Shown piece by piece: positions 50,262-60,485 of a DNA stretch of 64,000 nt. Below the pieces are notes generated by a model. It was not told where the DNA came from, did no database searches, and saw only the letters and a list, made by a program, of their open reading frames with translations. The translations under genes and the position numbers were made by a program. The DNA is taken from contig LGRX02034761.1 in assembly GCA_001247695.2 (NCBI GenBank), forward strand, positions 31,356-95,355, in the 5' to 3' direction. The DNA comes from Cymbomonas tetramitiformis. Its lineage: Eukaryota > Chlorophyta > Pyramimonadophyceae > Pyramimonadales > Pyramimonadaceae. The stretch's first letter is position 1, and every line of letters starts with the position of its first letter.

Positions 50262-50570
50262 ATTTCTTGATTTATCACCCGGACATGTCAAATTTGACGT
50301 AGCGTGTGTATCGCACCCACGATCAACTGCTGCGTCGATCGTGCGGGCGATTCATAAATTTCGATTCAAGATTCGATCGTGTAATGATTTATCACCCGGA
50401 CATGTCATATTTCACGTGGCGTGTGTATCGCACCCACGATCAACGAATTCGTCGATCCTGCGGGCGATTCATAAATTTCGATTCAAGATTCGATCGTGTA
50501 ATGATTTATCACCCAGACATGTCATATTTCACGTGGCGCGTGTATCGCACCCACGATTAGGTGATGAGCT
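50262..50570. repeat. ~117-bp tandem repeat (three copies) between divergent genes
   Basis: TTTATCACCC recurs near 50271, 50388 and 50504. Each unit contains GGACATGTCAT, TATCGCACCCACGATCA and a GATTCGATCGTG block. It lies in the space separating a minus-strand and a plus-strand gene, so it could be a regulatory repeat. Confidence 0.8.
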
Positions 50571-50793
50571 GATCGGGAGGGCGATAATGCATATCAGATA
50601 ATTTAATTGAAATTCCGTCACGACACCGTAAGCATGTCAGGCCAAAAGTCCGATACCTGCGCACAGGAAGCTCGAATCGGCATGTCGGTTCGCCCACACG
50701 ATCAAAAGATGGGATGATCGGGAGGGCGATAATGTATATCAGAGCCCTCCCCCGACATCTTACAACTGAACGAGACCCCTAAAAACCGTAAGC

Positions 50794-50985
50794 ATGTCGG
50801 ACCAAAAGTGCGATATCTGCTCACTGAGAGCTCGAGTGCTTGTAACGGTAACGCCAACCTGCGAACTGTACGCTATCTGCGACCATAGCACTTTCTTCGC
50901 GTGTTTTCGTTGCGCAATTGACGTTTGGATCGAGGACGAAGGCATTGACGGTTACTTTGGTATAAATTGGGAGCTAATATTCTAA
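50794..50985 (+). CDS. Short Cys-rich ORF upstream of the PHD gene
   Basis: It starts ATG and reads MSDQKCDICSLRA, then CELYAICDHSTFFACFRC: paired Cys and His spaced like a small zinc finger. It stops two bases before the ATG of the PHD gene, so it may be an upstream ORF or the end of a 5' exon. A degenerate copy of its first codons lies at about 50635. Confidence 0.4.
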   Translation: MSDQKCDICSLRARVLVTVTPTCELYAICDHSTFFACFRCAIDVWIEDEGIDGYFGINWELIF

Positions 50986-50987
50986 TA

Positions 50988-52049
50988 ATGAAGCAGAACA
51001 GATTCACCTATGCAGCAGCGGTTGGGGCAGCCGTGCCAAACGCTTTAAGGCGCAAGTCAGATCGGAAGTCAGAGCGGAAACTGGTGGAAGGTGTCGCCGA
51101 GAGTGAAGGAGTACCCGCCTGCAATGTGGAAGGGTGCCCCCATCCCGACGACTCGTTGGATCGAACGAGGCTGGCGTTGGCGACCTGCGACATGTGCTCC
51201 GACTCCTTCCACGTTGGGTGCGCGTCGCGCCAGCTCACACCGTCAGGGGAAAAGCGGTTTCCAGGGGAATGCGGGCGCTGCGGGATCCTGGCCCGCCTGT
51301 TCTGCCTCTTTTGCGGAATGGGTTCGGAGAATCACTTCCCAGTGCTTGTTACCTGCGCGACCTGCAAGCGCGGGTTCCACAAGAACTGCCGAAAATCCGG
51401 AGACAGCCACTCTTCAACATGCGGGCGCCATCTCTGCGTTGGACAGCCTCCTGTCAAATGGGCGTGCACGGCCTCGCCGAACCCTGATGATGGGCAGGCT
51501 GCTGCGGATACTGGTGCTGCTGCTGCTAGGGCGGAGAAGGCTGAGGGAATGGCAGCGCAGCAGCAGGCTGCTGGAAACATGGACGAAGCTCAGTTAGAGG
51601 AGGCGCCGCCCACGTTCGCAGCAGTAGTTCGCGCAGAACCAGGAGACGGGCTGGTGGAGAAGCATAAGTTGTCGCTAATTCCTAAGAAGGAGGCAGGCGA
51701 TGCCGACGCAGCGGATCCTGGCCCTGAGGTGGAAAATGAGGCAGATGCAGAGCAGGGCACAGCTGCCGCGGCGGCCCCTCTGGTGGTGCCAGGAACAGAG
51801 CAGGGCACGGCTGCTGTAGAGACGCCTGCTGTCGTCGACGTGCCTGCTGTGGAGGCCCCGGTTTCACAGGACATGCCTGCTGTGGAGGCCTTTGATCCTC
51901 AGCACAAGTCTGCTGAGGATCAGCCAGTTGCAGAGCAGGGCACGGCTGCTGCAGAGACGCCTGCTGCCGTGGACGTGCCTGCTGTGGAGGCCCCGGTCAG
52001 CAGCAGTACCCTGAGCAGCTGGTCACGATGCCTTTACGGCAGGCGATGA
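50988..52049 (+). CDS. Double PHD-finger-like protein inside the inverted arrays
   Basis: From the ATG at 50988, 353 residues. The N-terminal third has two Cys/His clusters: CDMCSDSFHVGC ... CGRC and CLFCGMGS ... CATCKRGFHKNC ... C, spaced as in extended PHD fingers, which bind histone H3 tails. The rest is Ala/Glu/Val-rich with repeats of the type AAETPAAVDVPAVEAPVS, probably disordered. It lies in the unique centre of the inverted-repeat structure, suggesting cargo or an accessory gene of that element. The reader assignment is by pattern. Confidence 0.65.
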   Translation: MKQNRFTYAAAVGAAVPNALRRKSDRKSERKLVEGVAESEGVPACNVEGCPHPDDSLDRTRLALATCDMCSDSFHVGCASRQLTPSGEKRFPGECGRCGILARLFCLFCGMGSENHFPVLVTCATCKRGFHKNCRKSGDSHSSTCGRHLCVGQPPVKWACTASPNPDDGQAAADTGAAAARAEKAEGMAAQQQAAGNMDEAQLEEAPPTFAAVVRAEPGDGLVEKHKLSLIPKKEAGDADAADPGPEVENEADAEQGTAAAAAPLVVPGTEQGTAAVETPAVVDVPAVEAPVSQDMPAVEAFDPQHKSAEDQPVAEQGTAAAETPAAVDVPAVEAPVSSSTLSSWSRCLYGRR

Positions 52050-52559
52050 GGCTGAATGCAGCCTTGTCAAGGCAGCTTCCGCCTGAGTGGTCCTCACAGC
52101 CGCGGCAATCATGGGACCCGTTTTATGGACCTGGCATGCGCCGCCCCTAGATATGGTTAAATTGGAGCCTGTGCATCAGCCTAAAAAGCATGTGAAGCTG
52201 TGAATCAGCCTAGAAAAGATATATTCCGAAAAGAGATTTTCTCTCACACACTTAAAAGCATGTAAAAATAAAGCTATTTTTATTGAAATGCTATGCAGTG
52301 TGCCTATTGGCAATGAGATGTGAAGAGCAAAAGAAATGCAAATGTTTCCTGAAAAGTGTTAGGTTATGGGTCCAACACGCTTCCATTGTGCTCCAGCTAA
52401 TCGTTATCCAAATAACAAATTATATTCATGTTTTGATAATGACAGGCTTGTGTTCCTCGTGATGGCAACTCGTATGCAATTACAAATTTCCAACTGAAAC
52501 AGGCCTGGAGACCACGAATATGCACACTTCGCACGCATGAGTATATAATATACGTACAT

Positions 52560-53575
52560 GTAGAACGCCAAAACAGGCCCGCAACTTGCCGAAACATGCC
52601 AAAAAATCGATTTCTGTTGAAATTTGGGCCCAAAAATATTTTTTTCCGAGAATTTCAAATTGCGATTCCCATCAGGAGTGCTTAGGTGATATGTGAAAAC
52701 CCTCATTTCCACGAATATGTGCACTCCACACACGCCGAGTGGCGTAGAACGCCAAAACAGGCCCGCGACAGGCCGAAACAGGCAAAAAAATCGATTTCTG
52801 TTGAAATTTGGGCCAAAAATATTTTTTTTCCAAAATTTCAAATTGCGATTCCCATCAGGAGTGCTTAGGTGATATGTGAAAACCCTCATTTCCACGAATA
52901 TGTGCACTCCACACACGCCGAGTGGCGTAGAACGCCAAAACAGGCCCGCGACAGGCCGGAACAGGCAAAAAAATCGATTTCTGTTGAAATTTGGGCCCAA
53001 AAATATTTTTTTTCCAAAATTTCAAATTGCGATTCCCATCAGGAGTGCTTAGGTGATATGTGAAAACCCTCATTTCCACGAATATGTGCACTCCACACAC
53101 GCCGAGTGGCGTAGAACGCCAAAACAGGCCCGCGACAGGCCGGAACAGGCAAAAAAATCGATTTCTGTTGAAATTTGGGCCAAAAAAATTTTTTTTTCCA
53201 AAATTTCAAATTGCGATTCCCATCAGGAGTGCTTAGGTGATATGTGAAAACCCTCATTTCCACGAATATGTGCACTCCACACACGCCGAGTGGCGTAGAA
53301 CGCCAAAACAGGCCCGCGACAGGCCGAAACAGGCAAAAAACCGCGATTTTCGACCGATTTGAGCCAAAAAAATATTTTTTTTCAAAATTTCAAATTGCGG
53401 TGACCATCAGGATTAATTACGTGATATGTGAAACCCCTCAATTCCACGAATCGCTGCACTCCTCACCCGCATAATGGAGTAGGACGCCAAATCAAGCTAA
53501 AAACAACGGTTTTTCGGCGATTTCACCCTGAAAAAATATTTTTTTGGGAAAATGAAAAAAAGTTGTATTTTTTAA
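52560..53575 (-). repeat. Array of the same 185-bp repeat, right arm (inverted)
   Basis: CCATCAGG recurs near 52669, 52851, 53035, 53219 and 53404. The units are reverse complements of those at 48490-49620. The outermost unit (53400-53560) matches the outermost unit of the left arm, with shared GGGTGAAATCGCC and CCGTTGTTTTTAGCTTG-type sequence, so the two arms are true mirror images. Confidence 0.9.
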
Positions 53576-53723
53576 ATTCCTGCGATTCCACAGCGATTAC
53601 ATAACATCATAGAAATATTCCATTATAGTTGTGACACATACTTAAGCCATTCTCACTCGTGCGACGGCTCACCTACTGGCCAATCAAGTCCAAGCGCAAG
53701 TAGTGATAGTCAAACACCCCTGC

Positions 53724-53957
53724 ATGGATTCAGCGGTGATACTTGATACGAGCGACCGCAATATGGAGAAACTTGCACTCGTTGATAGGCCCGTAGGTAG
53801 TGATGGTCACTTTGACACATGCGGGAAGTGTAGAGTCGGTGGCGAGCTCCTTCTGTGTGAGAGGGCAGGCTGCAAAGAGGCTATGCACGTGCGATGCGCA
53901 GGGCTCACCGACATCCCCACTGGAATGTGGTACTGCAGAAAGTGTGATGACGCATAG
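53724..53957 (+). CDS. Single PHD-finger protein
   Basis: From the ATG at 53724, 77 residues ending at 53957. It contains a full Cys4-His-Cys3 PHD pattern: CGKCRVGGELLLCERAGC ... MHVRCAGL ... MWYCRKC. It stands about 130 bp outside the right inverted array. The short length suggests either a small protein or one exon of a larger gene. Likely a histone-tail reader. Confidence 0.7.
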   Translation: MDSAVILDTSDRNMEKLALVDRPVGSDGHFDTCGKCRVGGELLLCERAGCKEAMHVRCAGLTDIPTGMWYCRKCDDA

Positions 53958-54084
53958 TAGTGCCTCTGTACACATTTGATATACCTGTAATATACCAGAT
54001 ACGTATTGCGGACATATTGTAAGTATTATGCAATATGTGAGCAGCAGGGGGGTCTTACCCCTTTACCCCATGCAGTCATGTGTT

Positions 54085-54420
54085 GCATAATTCACTCTGA
54101 TTGTAGGCATATTGCACATGTACTAAAGATATTCTGCATGAGGGAATGTTTCAATATGTGTTCAACACATATATTGCAAACGTGTTGAATGATTCATCTG
54201 ATTGTAGACATATTGCACATGTACTAAAGATATTCTGCATGAGGGAATGTTTCAATATGTGTTCAACACATATATTGCAAACGTGTTGAATGATTCATCT
54301 GATTGTAGACATATTGCACATGTATTGAACGATTCCTTATGCGTGAATGTTTCAACATGTGTTCAACACATGTTCAGTATGTGTGTTGCAGGCGGTTGCA
54401 GACATATTGAACACCCCTCC
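54085..54420. repeat. ~105-bp tandem repeat (about three copies) of ATATTG/CAATAT motifs
   Basis: Units contain TTTCAATATGTGTTCAACAC, ATATTGCAAACGTGTTGAAT and a TTGTAGACATATTGCAC block. The same words occur in the introns of the En/Spm-type transposase and again near 54650-54750. No coding content is seen. Confidence 0.8.
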
Positions 54421-57400
54421 AATCGTTTTGCCTTATTTCAATACATCGGGGCCCCAATTCAAAAAGCCCCCCAGAACCGACTTCTGCGATACGCGTCCAA
54501 ATGCCGTGAAAACTTGTCCCCATAACGCTAGACCCTTCCTTAGATGATACCAAGTGCTAGTGGGTGAGTCTGACACCATTTGGGTGCCCATGCTAGCATA
54601 CTCATTTTCGCTGTGTCCAGGCTGATCGCGGTTCAATAGTTTGGCCAATATGTTACACGTGTATTGGAATGTCCAGATATTAGCATACCGTCTTCAATAT
54701 GCCTCCAATATGCCTCCAATACGTGTTCAACACGTGTATTGAACCCGTCTAGAAACGTAGGGGATCCGGAACGGTCAAAGCGGCTCGCCAGGCGAATTCG
54801 GAGTAGGTCTGTACCTCGAGCCGACGTCTCGTGAGAAAATCGTGTCCAAACGAATCCTGTTGTTGACCCCCGAGGGAGGCGTCGCGTGCGAAGAAACACT
54901 CATCGTGGAAATCCTATAGGTGTGGGCGCTGGAGTAGGAGGGCGATGGTGAGCAAGAAAAGGGAACGTGTGGTTGAGAAATCCCAAATAACGCTGCCGCG
55001 AACGAAGAAATCGGCAAGGACCCTTGAGAGAATTCTGAAAGTCGTTACGCGTTGGCCAAGAAGTCCACGACAGGAAGTGATCAATTTCTCGTCGAAGTGA
55101 AGACCCCGCGGACATGCAAAAAATCCCGTAGGGTACGCTGCGGCGAAAATACCAAGCAAATCCGTCCGCCCGCGACACAGTCTCAACCGCAACCACGCGA
55201 ACTCAAACCATCAAATTTTGGCCTCCATCGCCCCACCAATCGGAGTGGCTTAGCCACCGCATCGCAAGACAAGCAGTGGAAGGTGCGTAGCGCACCATAA
55301 CTTGTTAGATATACAAGTTCGGATATATATCTATAGGGTGTCTCATAATGCTTTCGCTTATCTTACTGGTGTAAAAACCAATATCATATTGACAGGCTTA
55401 AGCCGTAAACCCTACGGATTGTTACCCTTGTACTATAGGAGTACACAATACAAACAAAATGATGATGACACACGGCGTGTCACATCCAGCAAGTTATCTG
55501 TTTTACACAAGTAATTTAAGTGCAAGCATTCTGACTGCCTATTCCTGCATATAGACTACCTATGGCTACTGCCCGAAGGTCCGGTCCTCCCACAAGGACC
55601 GAAGTGAATTTGGGCCATAGGCCGCGTTTTTTCGATATAGTTGGTAAATGAGTGCTTTGGGGTCATATTTAGGTGTCCAATAATTATCTTAAAACTTGTG
55701 TTGGGCGGTATACTCGGTGTAGCTATGCGATTTACGTTATTGAAAAGTGGGGATGAAACCGCTCGAAATTAAATAAAAAGGCCGGTCCTCCCACAAGGAC
55801 TGGATTATTCCAAGCTACCTACGCTCACTAAGTGGCCTTCCTGGTGCCCACTGCACATAAAATATACTTTAACATGACCTATTCGTGCCCTCTACAATGT
55901 ACAACATCTTCGGAATCCATAATACTGCGGTATATATCCCTCGCAATGGCATGCACCCACAAAAAAACTGACTTGGGTGAAATTTGCCATCAAGATTTTG
56001 TATATCGATGGAACCTCATTGCCGCGCACAAGGCAGCCATTAATATGTATCGATGATGTTAAGCATTCTAAAAATCATTTGATAGGTATATATGATGACT
56101 GCAACGTGACAGGGCGCAAAACGGTCAAATGCATATGTTGTCAGGCATCTAGAACTTTACACTTGACTAGAGATACAATGATAAAATCGACCTTATAATT
56201 AGGGTTTCGAACCCAAACCCAAAAGTTACATATCTGCCAGTGTAATGTGACTCACAGTTGCCAACATGCAAAATGTGGTAAGCATGATTGAGTATAGTGT
56301 TAGGATAAAATTTTGCTGCCTGACAAGATGATTCAGCTCGAATTTCACTTGGATAAAATATTTGAGTGACATGCCATGTTTTTGAATGCCCTCCAAAGGT
56401 TGAAACTCAAAAATAATAGGGTGCATGCTACAAATGCATTGGATATAGTGAGTATATGAACATATATTGTATATGGCATATGTTCCCACTTAGTTCAGGT
56501 CCTAAAGATGCTAAAACTCGGAGGATACAGTAGTCAATAGGGATCACAAGAGGATGGTTAAAAAAATCCCCGCAAACCCGGTCCTTGTGGAAGGACCGAA
56601 CGTGATTTGGGTCCTCCCACAAGGACCGCCGGGCTGTAGTATATATGACACCGAAGCATGTCGTACTCGCTCGCCAGTGCAGCTCGAGCCTGAGCTCTTA
56701 GTCGTAGAGAAGGAGTGCACGGACCTGGCGATAGTGGCGACAAACACAATATACGCATGTGATGTATCTCAGGCACAACTTCGTTCATATCAGGAAGAAC
56801 TCCGTTCCATAACTTTTGATTAGTCGAGAATCGCCTTGAAATTTAATGCAGTTTCTGGAATCTGGATAAGCTCGTCGAGCCGTTCAATTTGGCGGGTCGG
56901 CCGTCTTGAATGGATGACTTTTTTTTTGTGAACAATTGTGGCCACCGGAATGTATGCTGAAATCTGTAAGGGCAGCCCTGACTGGGAGTCCCGGTCAGGC
57001 CCCTATGACAGACTCCTAGGCCAACACTGGACTGCTGACTGATCTATAGGTTCGTGTTGTGACACACGCTGTGTCACAGGTAGGCTAGACTCCGAAACCG
57101 TCCGAGACCGTTCCGGGTATATCTAGCTTAGGGTTTATTTATCTTATGGGTTTATCCACACAGTTCGGGCGTTTCTGATATCTAGTGAACTAGGATATTC
57201 CAGTAATGTATACACAAATATTTTGTTATTTTCCCGACCTATAATCATTCTCTGTATTGTACTGTCGTGCGGCTGCCACGTAGGATCACGAAAATCGCAA
57301 ACAAGAGACACACGGCAATACATTAAAACGACAATACAATGTCACATACGCATTTTCCTCGGTGAAACACGGGGTAATGGCCCTTATTTCGATGCATCGC

Positions 57401-58160
57401 ATGTGACCCGACGCGAGGAATCTCGTCTAGTCGAAAAATAAATTAGCCCTCGGCCGTTAGTATTTTCAAAAAAGTTGTTCGATCACGACGATGTTTTGTT
57501 AACTCTATGGCGTTTCGGCCCCCACCCCTTGATGGGCAAACACATACCACATGCCTTACTACTTGTAGCGGGCTCTAGCGCGACGTAGATGGTCATGGGC
57601 AGGTGCCCACTCTCGAAGGACATAAGGTGGGACCGAGGTGTGTAGTGAATTTGGGAGCAAGGGCTTGCCCTGTGACCCCCTAATTTTGGTGCAAAATCGG
57701 GGTATAGGGTATAGGTGGATGTAGAAAGGGGGGGTGAGGGGAGTGACTGGCGAAGCAATGCGATTCATGCGGCGTGTAAAGCGTCCCGATATGCTAGACG
57801 ATTGCCAAAATAATTATTTGGGGTGGTACCTCAGGGGGCAGGGTGGGGAGCTTGGAATTTGGGGCCGCATCTGAGGGGGTCTCACACGCATTTCAGCACT
57901 AAGGCTGACAAGAGGTAGTTGTCAGGCACTGCCTGTCTTGACAATGCGCACGTTGGCGAACCTGGAGATGAGCCGGGGGGGTCGCCGGGGCGCAGGCGAG
58001 GCAGGGGAGCTGATCTGGGACACGTCATTAGCATTTATGCTCCCAGGATATTTTTCATATAAATATTTTAAAATATTTCTGAATATTTCTGAATATTTTT
58101 ATATTTTTATATTTTACTTTTTCATGTATAAATTTAAATAAGCGGCGTCTTGACAATAAC
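54421..58160. other. Sparse region without a supported gene
   Basis: Several short open frames occur but none has a recognisable domain or splice support. Hairpins of the type GGTCCTCCCACAAGGACC occur at 55583, 55784, 56580 (inverted variant) and 56610. A short perfect hairpin (TGTGACAC / GTGTCACA) lies at 57058-57078. 58060-58140 is very AT-rich. Confidence 0.45.
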
Positions 58161-58162
58161 CC

Positions 58163-58378
58163 TTGTCCGCAGACGTGTCATCCGATGTGGACCAACCACA
58201 GTACTCCATTTTTAGCAACGCAAGACAAGAACCCTTGTCCGCAGACGTGTCATCCGAGGTGACCAACCACAGTACTCCATTTTTAGCAACCCAAGACAAG
58301 AACCCTTGTCCGCAGACGTGTCATCCGATGTGGACCAACCACAGTACTCCATTTTTAGCAACGCAAGACAAAAACCTG
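58163..58378. repeat. 72-bp tandem repeat (three copies)
   Basis: Three near-identical units containing CTTGTCCGCAGACGTGTCAT and CCACAGTACTCCATTTTTAG. No gene is associated. From 58400 to 59560 there are open frames of up to 217 codons on the plus strand but nothing recognisable. Confidence 0.88.
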
Positions 58379-59837
58379 AACGTCATAGAGTTGATAATCT
58401 ATTAGCCTTTACAAATCTGCGTCGAGCTCTAGACTAACGTGACACGACTAGCTTTTGCTGGAATTCGGGCTTGGCAACTGGATAGGTTGCCAAGAATGAA
58501 AACTTGAAACTATGCATACCTCTTTTTGTAAAACGTTGTTCCACTGACGGGCCTCACGGCAAGCTTTCGAGTTGCTTGCGCCGTGGAAATCAGATAGTAT
58601 TTTCTAGAACGCGTCCCATGAGTCCAGCCCACTGCCTTTTCTTGGTTACAATGATCACTGTCACTTCCTGGACACGTGGGGAAGTTCGACGAAACCCTAC
58701 AAGGCCTGGTAGGGCGCTATCTGAGACGACAGCTTCACGCGACGATAAAGGGTCCTATTATGAGGTGTACATTATCTTTCTCCGTTGTCTCCTGCTTTAA
58801 ATCAACTGGATACTGAGAGCTGCTGTCTGAGATTTGATAATGTGTTCCCTTGTCGATTCGCTGCGTCTTCCGAAGCGGGAAGGCTTTTCACTCTTGATGC
58901 CGCCATTTTGCAAAACGCCATTTGCGATTTGCAAACGACCAGAACGACATTTCGCAGCGTATCATGCTTGACACGTCCATTTCGCTTTTGGTTATACGAC
59001 GAGTATCCCAAAAGATTAAACAGTTTCCAACTGTTAGCACGTCGTCTCGAATCCCTACGCATCTTTTTCCATCCGCGCACGCGTGCTCAGGGCATACTTC
59101 CAGGCGCCCCGGTGTTTCGCAAAAGCCCTCCGTGTGTGTGCTTAGGTTTCCAGCGTGCTCGTGTTTTCACCGTCGAACAGGCTGGATCTTCCGCTCTCGA
59201 CGAGCCCGTTGCTTCGCTCAACAAACAAGAAGCCACCGTACGGCGATCTCGACCCGCGAAACTTCGACACACCGTCGAGTCAGGTACCCTCATCGTCGCT
59301 GGCTTTAAGCACACACGACTTTCCCTCCATAAGTCGTATGCACCACGGTGCTGCACGCGTCGGATATCTTCCGCTAACTCCAAAAACCTTATCAGAGTTC
59401 CAGGGAGCGAACTCCAACACGTACGGACCAATTTTTAGGATGCATCGGTCGCGGCCATCATGGCACTGCCAACTTCGTTAGTTGTTCGTCACAGTCCAAG
59501 TGGGATTTCCCTTACATTTGGAATGAGTCCCTGACACTTGCCACAGAAGACTCGGAGACTGTGGATTTCTCCGTCATAACTTCGGACTCTCGCCGTCTAC
59601 CTCGCTTATCTCCGACTTTCTCTCCCACCGGCGCCGACGATCCGCCCCCGTTATTCCATGACACGTCATCACATCTACGCCATCTCATGACCTCTACGAC
59701 TTCATTCCCCACAACAACAACCAGTGCAGCGCCCACAACAGGTATGGAATACGTGGAAGGGGCCACCCTGCAACAGGCTCTGTGTACATTCCCATTCCAC
59801 CTCTTTCGGCCATATCCGAGTCCACGTGTGCATTCCT

Positions 59838-60030
59838 CGCAGGCGTCATGCAGCGACCCGCTCCGTGTCACCTCGCAGGCGGCATGCAGCGACCCGCTCC
59901 GTGTCACCTCGCAGGCGGCATGCAGCGACCCGCTCCGTGTCACCTCGCAGGCGGCATGCAGCGACCCGTTCCGTGTCACCTCGCAGGCGTCATGCAGCGA
60001 CCCGCTCCGTGTCACCTCGCAGGCAAGCGG
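59838..60030. repeat. 36-bp tandem repeat (five copies)
   Basis: Five copies of a unit with GCATGCAGCGACCCGCTCCG and TGTCACCTCGCAGGC. Because 36 is a multiple of three, all frames stay open and give spurious ORFs on both strands. No independent sign of coding was found. Confidence 0.88.
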
Positions 60031-60485
60031 TGTCAGGAAAGCTCACTGCGGGCGTGAGGGGCGCTGGAAGGAAAACGGAGAGGGGCTGCGTCGGGAATTC
60101 TCCTCCCTCACAGGGCTGGCGTGTGACTCTAGCACTGCGATGAAGGGGGTCAGAGACTGGCTAGAGGGGGGCTTCAAAGCACTTCCTCGCAGGGAGGTGG
60201 CGAGCAGCTCGAGTACTTCGCAAACTAAGGAGGGTAGAGGGCGGCTGGAGGGGGGCTTCAAAGCAGACAGCTTTGAAGAGTGTCTGTCTTCAAAGACAGA
60301 CAGCACCACAGCAGATGCAGTACTCGAGCAGCTTGCCACCCCGTCCTGTGGGGCGGAGGGTCGGGACTGACGTGGGGGGGGGTTGTTCCTCACTGAAGTG
60401 GCGTGCGACTCTAGCACTGAGTCTGATGTGGGGCGGGGGTCGGGACTAACGGGGGGCGGGGGGTGGGGGGTTGTTCCTCACTGAA

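Noticed and set aside
44600..53960. Polinton or virus insertion
   Set aside because: No DNA polymerase B, capsid, packaging ATPase or retroviral-type integrase was recognised; the identifiable protein is an En/Spm-type transposase.
57483..57768. Minus-strand ORF of about 90 codons
   Set aside because: Residue use looks moderately natural, but no domain, start or splice support was found, and two overlapping frames are equally open.
59512..60370. Possible gene with peptide repeats on either strand
   Set aside because: Five 36-bp repeats keep both strands open; outside them no domain or splice support was seen.
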